From Polynucleobacter sp. JS-Mosq-20-D10 (GTDB lineage Bacteria > Pseudomonadota > Gammaproteobacteria > Burkholderiales > Burkholderiaceae), in assembly GCF_018687755.1 (NCBI RefSeq), contig NZ_CP061305.1, positions 1,797,099-1,861,098 on the forward strand: 64,000 nt of DNA, read 5' to 3'. Shown here piece by piece: positions 32,538 to 39,869 of this stretch (positions are counted from its first letter, which is position 1; each line of letters starts with the position of its first letter). The notes under the pieces are model-generated. The model was not told the origin of the DNA, did no database searches, and worked only from the letters and a program-made list of their open reading frames with translations. The position numbers and the translations under genes are program-made.

Positions 32538-33299
32538 ATGCCACAAACAAATAATAAAGTTGCACTTGTCACCGGAGCTGGTGTAGGTATCGGAAGGGCG
32601 GCAGCTAAAGCCCTTCTCAAAGGTGGCTACCAAGTTGTACTGACTGGACGCAATCTAGAAAAGCTAGAAAAAGCAATTATTGATATTGGTGGAACAGGCG
32701 AAAATTGCCTTGCGGTCACTTGCGATGTTGGTCAGCCCGATCAAGTGAAGAAATTATTTGCGACCCTAAAAGAACGTTTTGGGCGTATTGATGTGCTCTT
32801 CAATAATGCAGGCATCGGAGCACCAGCAATTCCAATGGAAGATCTCACTTACGAACAATGGATGAATGTTGTGAATTCAAACCTCTGCGGTGCCTTCTTA
32901 TGCTCCCAAGAAGCAATTCGGATGATGAAAGCACAATCTCCACAAGGTGGCCGAATTATTAATAACGGTTCTATTTCCGCCCATGCACCAAGGCCAATGT
33001 CGGCTCCATACACAGCAACTAAACATGCGATTAGTGGTCTTACAAAAACGATTGCTCTAGATGGTCGTCCATTCAATATTGCTTGCGGGCAAATCGATAT
33101 TGGCAACGCTGCAACAGAAATGACTGAACGTATGGCTGCTGGAATTATGCAGGCCGATCAATCAATCAAAGTTGAGCCACGCATGGATGTAGATCATGTT
33201 GGAGAGGCTGTCCTGCATATGGCACAACTACCTCTAGAGAGTAATATTCTCTCGATGACTATCATGGCGACCAATATGCCTTTTGTTGGCAGAGGCTAG
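32538..33299 (+). CDS. Short-chain dehydrogenase/reductase
   Basis: A 253-residue classical SDR with Rossmann motif VTGAGVGIGRAAA near residue 11, NNAGIG near residue 90, the catalytic Ser in NNGSISAHAP and YTATKHA with the catalytic Tyr-x3-Lys near residue 160. Absence of an acidic residue straight after strand 2, replaced by TGRNLEKL, leans toward NADP use. It lies 49 bp after the Lrp-type regulator and may share its transcript. The substrate, probably a 3-hydroxyacyl or alcohol compound, is unknown. Confidence 0.88.
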   Translation: MPQTNNKVALVTGAGVGIGRAAAKALLKGGYQVVLTGRNLEKLEKAIIDIGGTGENCLAVTCDVGQPDQVKKLFATLKERFGRIDVLFNNAGIGAPAIPMEDLTYEQWMNVVNSNLCGAFLCSQEAIRMMKAQSPQGGRIINNGSISAHAPRPMSAPYTATKHAISGLTKTIALDGRPFNIACGQIDIGNAATEMTERMAAGIMQADQSIKVEPRMDVDHVGEAVLHMAQLPLESNILSMTIMATNMPFVGRG

Positions 33300-33318
33300 T
33301 TTTAACTGATTCGGGTAT

Positions 33319-33347
33319 GGATGCTCACTCTAAACCTGTGAGCATCC
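33319..33347. terminator. Hairpin between convergent SDR and gamma-carbonic anhydrase genes
   Basis: GGATGCTCAC pairs with GTGAGCATCC around a 9-base loop, 20 bp after the SDR stop, with an A/T-rich but not T-only tail. A plausible shared terminator. Confidence 0.55.
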
Positions 33348-33353
33348 AATAAA

Positions 33354-33881
33354 TTATTCAGCAATCTTTTTAAGCGTCTTGATATAACGCTGCGCATTCT
33401 TTATATAGCGACCAGCAATATCCTCAATACCAGCAATTTGCTCAGGGCTTAATGTTTTTACTGCCTTAGCGGGTGAGCCAATAATCATTGAGCCCTCTGG
33501 AAACTCTTTACCCTCGGTCACTAGGGCTCCAGCACCAACCAAACAGTTTTTACCAATCTTGGCGCCATTCAAGATTACTGCGCCAATGCCAATCAAACTA
33601 CCATCGCCAATTTGACAGCCATGGAGCATCACCTGATGCCCAACAGTAACTTGCTTACCAATGATGAGGGGGTAGCCAGGGTCAGTATGCAGAACCGATG
33701 CATCCTGTACATTGCTACCTTCACCAATTTGAATGAGATCGTTATCGCCACGGATAATCACCTTGGGCCACACACTCACGCTTTCATGAAGCTCAACTCT
33801 ACCGATTACTTCTGCGCTTTCGGCAACCCAAGCGCCCTCAGATAACTGAGGAGCATTTCCATCTAGTTCAAATATAGCCAT
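33354..33881 (-). CDS. Gamma-carbonic anhydrase family protein (YrdA-like)
   Basis: A left-handed beta-helix hexapeptide-repeat protein of 175 residues. The three zinc-binding His of gamma-class enzymes are seen in SVLHTDPGYP and VGHQVMLHGC, and GDNDLIQIGEGSNVQD carries conserved Arg/Asp/Gln positions. YrdA-like proteins are trimers with zinc sites between subunits, and CO2 hydration activity has been shown for only some. It is transcribed alone, 35 bp after the ammonium transporter gene on the same strand, so read-through is possible. Confidence 0.9.
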   Translation of the reverse strand: MAIFELDGNAPQLSEGAWVAESAEVIGRVELHESVSVWPKVIIRGDNDLIQIGEGSNVQDASVLHTDPGYPLIIGKQVTVGHQVMLHGCQIGDGSLIGIGAVILNGAKIGKNCLVGAGALVTEGKEFPEGSMIIGSPAKAVKTLSPEQIAGIEDIAGRYIKNAQRYIKTLKKIAE

Positions 33882-33916
33882 GACTCATTATAGGTAATGA
33901 CTATATTTAAGAAAGC

Positions 33917-35119
33917 CTACCAGTTAGGCTCACGATCAGGAGTGGAAGAAATCCGGTGAATACTTAAATCGGCACCTTCGTACTCTTCCTCTTGTGACAT
34001 CCGGATGCCTAAAACAGCTTTAAGTAATCCATAGACCACAAAACCACTGATGAGGGCAATTGCAACCCCTAAACCAGTCCCAATTAACTGCCCCAAGAAA
34101 GTCACTCCGCCAAGACCGCCTAGTGCTTTTGCCCCAAAAATACCCGCAGCCAAGCCACCCCATAAACCGCATAAACCATGAAGTGGCCAGACGCCCAACA
34201 CATCGTCAATCTTCCAGCGGTTTTGCACCAAGGTAAACATATATACAAAGAGAGCGCCAGCAATTAAGCCAACGACCAAAGCACCCATCGGGTGCATTAA
34301 ATCTGAGCCAGCACAAACCGCTACCAAGCCAGCTAACGGCCCGTTATAAGTAAAGCCTGGATCATTACGACCAATCACCCATGCAGCCAAAGTACCACCA
34401 ACCATTGCCATAAGAGAATTCATGGCCACTAAACCGCTGACCTTATCAATCGTCTGTGCACTCATGACGTTAAATCCAAACCAACCTACCGCCAAAATCC
34501 AAGCACCCAATGCTAAGAATGGAATGCTAGATGGTGGATGTGCCGCAACGTTGCCATCCTTGGTGTAGCGACCGCGACGAGCCCCCAAGAGAATGACAGC
34601 TGGTAAAGCGAGCCAACCACCCACGGCGTGCACTACAACAGATCCTGCAAAGTCATGGAACTCTTCACCGGTCAGTGTCTTAATCCATGCCTGAATACCA
34701 TAATGCTGATTCCAGGCAATACCCTCGAAGAATGGATAGATGAAACCCACCAGAATAAAAGTAGCAATTAGTTGAGGATTGAACTTCGCACGTTCTGCCA
34801 TACCACCAGAAATAATGGCTGGAATAGCTGCAGCGAAGGTCAGCAAGAAAAAGAATTTAACTAGTTCATAGCCATTTTTCTCGGCCAAGATTTCGGCACC
34901 AGAGAAAAAGTCAACGCCGTAAGCAATGCTATAACCAATGAAGAAATAGGCAATAGTTGACACTGCAAAGTCCACCAAGATTTTGACCAAAGCATTTACT
35001 TGGTTTTTTTTGCGTACAGTGCCAAGCTCAAGAAATGCAAATCCCGCATGCATGGCCAGAACCATGATTGCGCCGAGCAAAATAAATAAGACATCACTGC
35101 CTGATTTCAAAGTTTCCAC
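33917..35119 (-). CDS. amt: Ammonium transporter (Amt/MEP/Rh family)
   Basis: An 11-helix ammonium channel. Conserved features are FLELGTVRKKNQVNALVKILVDF, the twin-His pair in HDFAGSVVVHAVGG and GVWPLHGLCGLWGG, and WFGFNVMSAQ. The C-terminal tail (MSQEEEYEGADLSIH) resembles other Amt tails that bind PII. The start is placed at GTG 35119 because GGGGAG lies 8 bases upstream and homologues begin near METLKSG. The ATG at 35149 has no ribosome site. There is no signal peptide. No glnK lies beside it. An NtrC-like inverted repeat lies 65-81 bp upstream, in keeping with nitrogen control. Confidence 0.92.
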   Translation of the reverse strand: METLKSGSDVLFILLGAIMVLAMHAGFAFLELGTVRKKNQVNALVKILVDFAVSTIAYFFIGYSIAYGVDFFSGAEILAEKNGYELVKFFFLLTFAAAIPAIISGGMAERAKFNPQLIATFILVGFIYPFFEGIAWNQHYGIQAWIKTLTGEEFHDFAGSVVVHAVGGWLALPAVILLGARRGRYTKDGNVAAHPPSSIPFLALGAWILAVGWFGFNVMSAQTIDKVSGLVAMNSLMAMVGGTLAAWVIGRNDPGFTYNGPLAGLVAVCAGSDLMHPMGALVVGLIAGALFVYMFTLVQNRWKIDDVLGVWPLHGLCGLWGGLAAGIFGAKALGGLGGVTFLGQLIGTGLGVAIALISGFVVYGLLKAVLGIRMSQEEEYEGADLSIHRISSTPDREPNW

Positions 35120-35183
35120 CGAAATTACTCCCCATGTTTTTTGCATCATTATGGGGAATATCGAGACCGAATTTGGTCATTAA

Positions 35184-35200
35184 TGCACTTATTTAGTGCA
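35184..35200. promoter_or_regulatory. NtrC-like inverted repeat upstream of the ammonium transporter gene
   Basis: TGCACTTATTTAGTGCA is a perfect dyad with the TGCAC-N7-GTGCA geometry of NtrC sites and longer symmetry outside (TTAATG arms). It lies between the ammonium transporter gene and the divergent Rap1a-like gene. No convincing -24/-12 promoter was found on either side. Confidence 0.45.
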
Positions 35201-35258
35201 ATTTAATGCCCTCAACATGGTTTATTATGGAATTTAGATAAATCCAAGGGGAAAACCC

Positions 35259-35621
35259 ATGAAAAAAGCTTTAGTTCTATTAACCGCCTTAGGTGTATTT
35301 TCTGGCTTAGCTCAGGCTCAAGAAAAAATTCAAGTCCTAAGTACACAAGAGCTTGTAAACGTTTGTAAAGTGCCAGCGAGCCCTGAATCCCGCAGCTTTT
35401 GCGTAGGCTATACAACAGCTATTTACGACACTTATTTGGCTACACGCCACCCGCAGCGCGCAAAGCCATATATTTGCGTAAAACAACCAGCGCCGTCACG
35501 TGATGAAGTAATTGGTGAATTTGTAAAATTTGGCCAGTCCAATCAACAGACTGCTGACAAACCAGCAGCAGGTGTTTTCTTGGGCTTCTTGGCATCGCGC
35601 TTCCCTTGTGCCAAAAAATAA
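35259..35621 (+). CDS. Rap1a/Tai-like secreted protein
   Basis: A 120-residue product with a Sec signal peptide (MKKALVLLTALGVFSGLAQA). The mature 100 residues match the Rap1a/Tai domain pattern: ELVNVCK, then CVGYTTAIYDTYL, CVKQPAPSRDEVIGEFVKF, and a C-terminal FLASRFPC. Four cysteines are present, presumably two disulfides. Members of this family include periplasmic immunity proteins against type VI secretion amidase effectors (Tai4, Rap1a), but many are orphans of unknown role. No effector or type VI gene is in the window. It is divergent from the ammonium transporter gene and is followed by a small lipoprotein gene. Confidence 0.7.
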   Translation: MKKALVLLTALGVFSGLAQAQEKIQVLSTQELVNVCKVPASPESRSFCVGYTTAIYDTYLATRHPQRAKPYICVKQPAPSRDEVIGEFVKFGQSNQQTADKPAAGVFLGFLASRFPCAKK

Positions 35622-35676
35622 TCCAAGCCACCAAGCTATTTAGCCAATTCAATCTATAGACTAAGGAACAGTTGAT

Positions 35677-35964
35677 ATGAAAAAAATTATCGCTATTACT
35701 GCCGCAACTCTAGCAATCGCAGGTTGCTCGAATATGAGTAATACAGAACAACGTACATTATCTGGCGCTAGTATCGGTGCAGCTGCTGGTGCAGTCGGTA
35801 CAGCAATTTTCCACGGTAACCCAATCTGGGGCGCAGTCGGTGGAGCTGCAGTTGGTGCGGCTTCTGGTTACGTATACGATGCATACAAAAAAGAGCAGGC
35901 TTCTGAGTACAACTCTGGATACAACGCAGGAAAAAATAATCAACCTGCTAAAGCTCCTCAGTAA
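35677..35964 (+). CDS. Glycine-zipper lipoprotein
   Basis: A 95-residue lipoprotein. The signal peptide ends in the lipobox LAIAGC, with acylated Cys at residue 17. The mature part has a Gly-zipper of the form GASIGAAAGAVGTAIF followed by GAVGGAAVGAASGYVYD, which should form a paired hydrophobic helix hairpin, then a hydrophilic tail rich in Asn/Lys. Such proteins associate with the outer membrane (SlyB or YMGG families), and their role is poorly known. It lies 55 bp after the Rap1a-like gene on the same strand and is followed by two hairpins. Confidence 0.8.
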   Translation: MKKIIAITAATLAIAGCSNMSNTEQRTLSGASIGAAAGAVGTAIFHGNPIWGAVGGAAVGAASGYVYDAYKKEQASEYNSGYNAGKNNQPAKAPQ

Positions 35965-35966
35965 CA

Positions 35967-35993
35967 CTTAGCTAGCTTTATAAGCTAGCTAAG
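35967..35993 (+). terminator. Perfect 12-bp hairpin after the glycine-zipper gene
   Basis: CTTAGCTAGCTT and AAGCTAGCTAAG pair fully around TAT, 2 bp after the stop codon. AT-rich with only a short T tail; it may be a stabilising 3' structure ahead of the stronger terminator at 36013. Confidence 0.5.
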
Positions 35994-36012
35994 TTCTAGT
36001 CGCAGAAAAACA

Positions 36013-36047
36013 AAAAACCCGACTTGCATGACGCAGGTCGGGTTTTT
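36013..36047. terminator. Bidirectional terminator between the lipoprotein gene and htpG
   Basis: AAAAACCCGACTTGC pairs with GCAGGTCGGGTTTTT (one G-T or A-C position) around ATGAC. Located between convergent genes with A and T runs on the two sides. Confidence 0.88.
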
Positions 36048-36065
36048 CTTTAAGACTTCAGCAAT

Positions 36066-37967
36066 TTAAGAAAGTAGCAGCTGATTAATACGCTTTACAT
36101 AAGCGGCCGGATCATTCAATTGGCCACCCTCTGCCAAGAGAGCTTGATCAAACAAAACCTGAGTCCATTCATCAAAGTGCTGATCATCTGACTTAAGCTT
36201 CAGTAGCAAAGGATGCTCTGGGTTGATTTCCAAAATAGGCTTAGTGTCAGGCGCTTGCTGACCCGCCGCTTTGAGCATGCGCAATAAATTGCCAGAAAGC
36301 TCGTTCTCATCAGAGACTAAACATGCTGGAGAATCAGTCAAGCGGAAGGTCACGCGCACATCCTTCACCTTATCTTCTAGGGCCGCTTTCATGCGATCAA
36401 GTAAGCCCTTGAAATTTTTCTCAGTTTCTTCATGCTCCTTCTTTTCCTTTTCATCACTGAGACTCCCAAGATCAAGTCCACCTTTTGCTACCGAGGTCAT
36501 CTGCTTTCCATCAAACTCCGTGAAGAAAGAAAGCATCCATTCGTCCACTCGATCGGTGAGTAGCAATACTTCGACACCCTTCTTGCGGAAGATTTCTAAA
36601 TGCGGGCTGTTTTTAGCAGCATTAAAGGTATCGCCCGTGACGTAATAAATCTTGTCTTGACCCTCCTTCATGCGTGAAATGTATTCAGCTAAGGAGGCAG
36701 TTTGGTCTGCAGAATCCATATGTGTGCTTGCAAAACGCAAGAGCTTTAGGATGCGCTCTTGATTTGGCTGATCTTCACCAATGCCTTCTTTAAGCACTTG
36801 TCCAAACTGAGTCCAAAAGGTGCGGTACTTTTCTTTCTTAGCCTCATCATCGCTATTGGCCAGATCCTCCAGCATGCTCAGCACACGCTTGGTGGAGCTT
36901 TCACGAATGATTTTGACATCGCGCGATTCCTGAAGAATCTCACGGGAGACGTTTAAGGGCAGATCTGTTGAATCAATCACACCAGTTACAAAACGCAGAT
37001 ACATCGGCATCAACTGCTCGGCATCATCCATGATGAATACCCGCTTCACATATAACTTGATACCACCCCGCTTGTTACGATCCCACAAATCAAATGGCGC
37101 ACGTGCAGGCACATAGAGTAGTTGCGTAAATTCACTGCGGCCTTCAACCCTATTCAGGGAATAGCACAAGGGATTTTCATAGTCGTGAGACAAGTGCTTA
37201 TAAAACTCGTCATACTGCTCCTGAGTGATCTCCGATTTAGAGCGCGCCCATAGAGCGCTTGACTGATTAATACTTTCAAGCTCATCTTTAATCACTTGTT
37301 CTTTTTTATCTGCATCCCACTCTTCTTTATTCATCTGAATCGGCAAGGAGATGTGATCGGAGTATTTACGAATAATCGATTTGAGCTTATGGGTAGAAAG
37401 GAAATCATCCTCACCTTCACGTAAATGCATCGTGATCGATGTTCCACGTTGTGGGCGATGAATACTTTCTACTGTAAATTCGCCTGAACCATCAGACTCC
37501 CAACGAACCCCATCGGTCGCCGGTAGACCAGCGCGACGCGTCTCTACAGTAATATGGTCGGCCACAATAAATGCTGAATAAAAACCTACGCCAAACTGAC
37601 CAATCAAAGCGGCATCTTTTTGCTGATCGCCAGATAGCTTGGAGAAAAATTCTTTCGTACCAGAGCGAGCAATGGTGCCCAAGTTAGCAATGGCTTCATC
37701 GCGGCTCATGCCAATGCCATTATCAGAAATAGTCACGGTTCTGGCAGCCTGATCAAAACTGACTTTGATCTTCAAATCAGGGTCATCACCATACCACTCG
37801 GGATGCTCGATCCCCTCAAAGCGGAGCTTATCTGAAGCATCAGATGCATTCGAGATCAACTCCCGGAGAAAAATTTCCTTATTGGAATACAAGGAATGGA
37901 TCATCAGTTGTAAAAGTTGCTTTACCTCGGCCTGAAAGCCTAAAGTTTCTTTGCTAGCTACAGTCAT
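36066..37967 (-). CDS. htpG: Molecular chaperone HtpG (Hsp90)
   Basis: The bacterial Hsp90, an ATP-dependent cytoplasmic chaperone dimer. The N-terminal ATPase has SLYSNKEIFLRELISNASDA, DNGIGMSRDEA, and GQFGVGFYSAFIVAD. The middle domain has the Arg in NVSREILQESRDVK, and the C-terminal dimerisation part ends near LLLS. The start at 37967 is chosen because it gives the usual MTVASKETLGFQ N-terminus and has AGAGGG 7 bases upstream; a longer frame to 37994 is unlikely. Length is 633 residues. A near-perfect sigma-32 promoter lies 44-72 bp upstream, so the gene is heat-inducible. Confidence 0.98.
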   Translation of the reverse strand: MTVASKETLGFQAEVKQLLQLMIHSLYSNKEIFLRELISNASDASDKLRFEGIEHPEWYGDDPDLKIKVSFDQAARTVTISDNGIGMSRDEAIANLGTIARSGTKEFFSKLSGDQQKDAALIGQFGVGFYSAFIVADHITVETRRAGLPATDGVRWESDGSGEFTVESIHRPQRGTSITMHLREGEDDFLSTHKLKSIIRKYSDHISLPIQMNKEEWDADKKEQVIKDELESINQSSALWARSKSEITQEQYDEFYKHLSHDYENPLCYSLNRVEGRSEFTQLLYVPARAPFDLWDRNKRGGIKLYVKRVFIMDDAEQLMPMYLRFVTGVIDSTDLPLNVSREILQESRDVKIIRESSTKRVLSMLEDLANSDDEAKKEKYRTFWTQFGQVLKEGIGEDQPNQERILKLLRFASTHMDSADQTASLAEYISRMKEGQDKIYYVTGDTFNAAKNSPHLEIFRKKGVEVLLLTDRVDEWMLSFFTEFDGKQMTSVAKGGLDLGSLSDEKEKKEHEETEKNFKGLLDRMKAALEDKVKDVRVTFRLTDSPACLVSDENELSGNLLRMLKAAGQQAPDTKPILEINPEHPLLLKLKSDDQHFDEWTQVLFDQALLAEGGQLNDPAAYVKRINQLLLS

Positions 37968-38010
37968 GCGTATTCCCTCTTCGCTCTTAATCAATGAACA
38001 TCACCCCGAG

Positions 38011-38039
38011 TAAATGGGGCTCATTTAATGTATTTCAAG
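38011..38039 (-). promoter_or_regulatory. Sigma-32 (RpoH) heat-shock promoter of htpG
   Basis: On the minus strand CTTGAAA (38033-38039), a 13-base spacer and CCCCATTTA (38011-38019) match the enterobacterial sigma-32 consensus CTTGAAA-N13-CCCCATNT in full. Transcription should start about 8 bases past the -10, leaving a leader of about 35 bases before the htpG ATG. Confidence 0.88.
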
Positions 38040-38057
38040 ATCTATACCACTAGAAAT

Positions 38058-38471
38058 TTAACTCTGTTGTGGCTTTGAACGCTTCTCCGTTACAGGCAAT
38101 TCAGCCTTTTTCCAGGCACTAAAACCGCCTTCTAGATGACAAACACCTGGTACTCCCATTTTTTGAAGGGTTTCTGTTGCCAGGGCAGAGCGCCATGCGG
38201 ATGCACAATAGAGCACTAAACGCTTGCCTTCTCCAAAAACCGGCTTGTAATAAGGACTTTCTGGGTCAACCCAAAATTCCAGCATGCCACGCGGTGCATG
38301 AATTGCACCCGGAATCATCCCATCACGCTCCAACTCTCTCACATCCCGAATATCGACAAATACAGTTTTTTGATCATCTAGAAATTGTTGCGCTTGCTCT
38401 AAGGGCACAGTCTCAATTTGAGCCATTGCATTAGCAATTAATTCTTGATAACCCAATTTCAATTTCATCAA
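38058..38471 (-). CDS. Rhodanese-like domain protein
   Basis: A single rhodanese domain, 137 residues, that may carry persulfide sulfur on its active-site Cys. That Cys is in LVLYCASAWRSALA near residue 89, with the loop CASAWRS matching the six-residue active-site loop. VFVDIRDVRELERDGMIPGAIHAPRG precedes it. The C-terminal GGFSAWKKAELPV is typical. No signal peptide is seen. It lies upstream of htpG on the same strand, but the htpG promoter falls just before the end of this gene. The physiological partner is unknown. Confidence 0.9.
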   Translation of the reverse strand: MMKLKLGYQELIANAMAQIETVPLEQAQQFLDDQKTVFVDIRDVRELERDGMIPGAIHAPRGMLEFWVDPESPYYKPVFGEGKRLVLYCASAWRSALATETLQKMGVPGVCHLEGGFSAWKKAELPVTEKRSKPQQS

Positions 38472-38549
38472 AATCCCCTAAATTGCTACTAGTTTTGCTG
38501 AGTTAGTTTTGCGCCTATTCTGACAGGCTTGTCCTGATAATATGTGCCT

Positions 38550-39812
38550 ATGAACTTTACCCCTACCGAGCTTGGTGCAAGCATTATTTTTGCGCTCGCA
38601 GTGCTACATACGTTTTGTACTTCGCATTTTGAAGCACTTGCTAAAAAATCTCCAAGGCACTCTGGCTTATGGCATCTGCTTGGCGAAGTAGAAATTGTCT
38701 TTGGTTTTTGGGCGGCCATCCTGATTATTTTTATGTGGCTTGCTAATGATCTAGCCACAGCAAAAGAGTACGCCAACAAACGTAACTTTACCGAGCCGCT
38801 ATTTGTTTTTGCCATTATGGTGGTCGCTGGTAGCAAACCGATTTTGCATTTTGCAACGCAGCTGCTACATAAACTCGGCAAGGTAATTCAACTCGTCTTG
38901 CGTACCAAGCAAGCTCCCACGCTGTATTTCTTGACCCTCAGTATCACACCTTTGTTGGGCTCACTGATTACTGAACCCGCAGCAATGACGCTGGCAGCAT
39001 TCTTATTGCGTGACCTAGTCTATCGTCACAAATGCTCAACCTCACTGCTATTTGGTACCTTGGGTGTGCTATTCGTCAATATTTCGATTGGTGGCACGCT
39101 CACTAATTTCGCAGCACCACCGGTACTGATGGTTGCATCTACTTGGGGCTGGAGCAGTACTTTCATGTTTGCCAACTTTGGCCTTGAAGCGATGGTCGCT
39201 ATTTTTATTAATGCAACAATCGTAACGCTGCTCTTTCATAAGCAATTAATTGAGCCTACAAGCAAAGCTAATGATGTTCGGATGCCGCTTACTATTACAG
39301 CCATTCATCTACTCTTTTTGCTAGGTATCGTGGCTTTTGCACATGACCCAGTAATCTTCATGTGGCTACTACTCTTTTTCATTGGCTACACCACGGCTTA
39401 TCCAAAACATCAAAACCCACTGATTTTGCGCGAGGCTTTATTGGTTGGGTTCTTCTTGGCCGGACTCGTAGTGCTCGGCGGACTGCAAGGTTGGTGGCTA
39501 CAACCGATTCTGGAAACCATGAGCCCAACGGCCGTTTTCTATGGCAGCCTGGCATTAACCGCGATTACCGATAATGCAGCGCTCACCTATTTAGGCTCGC
39601 TAGTACAGAGTACTTCCCCAGAATTCAAGTTAGCTTTGGTTGGCGGCGCAGTAGCAGGCGGCGGACTAACCGTCATTGCCAATGCTCCCAACCCTGCTGG
39701 ACTGGCTATTTTGCGTAGTTACTTCCCTAATGCGGCTGTTTCGGCAGGCTTACTATTTGTAGCTGCCATTCCACCAACCATTGTTGCGATTCTGGCTCTA
39801 CGCCTGCTCTAG
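38550..39812 (+). CDS. Putative Na+/H+ antiporter (Na_H_antiport_2 family)
   Basis: A 420-residue polytopic membrane protein of the putative Na+/H+ antiporter family distantly related to the ion transporter superfamily. Two halves each have a conserved Gly/Thr-rich segment: ITPLLGSLITEPAAMTLAAFLLRDL with NISIGGTLTNFAAPPVLMV, and ALTAITDNAALTYLGSLVQ with VVANAPNPAG-like GGGLTVIANAPNPAGLAIL. About 11 or 12 hydrophobic segments. The start is set at the ATG 38550 rather than the GTG 6 bp upstream. It is divergent from the rhodanese gene. Ion specificity is inferred from the family name only. Confidence 0.85.
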   Translation: MNFTPTELGASIIFALAVLHTFCTSHFEALAKKSPRHSGLWHLLGEVEIVFGFWAAILIIFMWLANDLATAKEYANKRNFTEPLFVFAIMVVAGSKPILHFATQLLHKLGKVIQLVLRTKQAPTLYFLTLSITPLLGSLITEPAAMTLAAFLLRDLVYRHKCSTSLLFGTLGVLFVNISIGGTLTNFAAPPVLMVASTWGWSSTFMFANFGLEAMVAIFINATIVTLLFHKQLIEPTSKANDVRMPLTITAIHLLFLLGIVAFAHDPVIFMWLLLFFIGYTTAYPKHQNPLILREALLVGFFLAGLVVLGGLQGWWLQPILETMSPTAVFYGSLALTAITDNAALTYLGSLVQSTSPEFKLALVGGAVAGGGLTVIANAPNPAGLAILRSYFPNAAVSAGLLFVAAIPPTIVAILALRLL

Positions 39813-39869
39813 GCGACTTATCCCGTAAAATCTCAGCTTCGCCCCCAGCTATAAACCTGAGAACGGCAT

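Noticed and set aside
13100..36047. Two terminators sharing the AAACCCGAC/GTCGGGTTT stem as a possible DNA uptake sequence
   Set aside because: Only two copies were noticed in 64 kb and they differ in the loop side; this is common for strong terminators.
38544..38549. GTG start two codons upstream for the antiporter gene
   Set aside because: The ATG at 38550 is the more usual codon, and nothing in the sequence favours the GTG.
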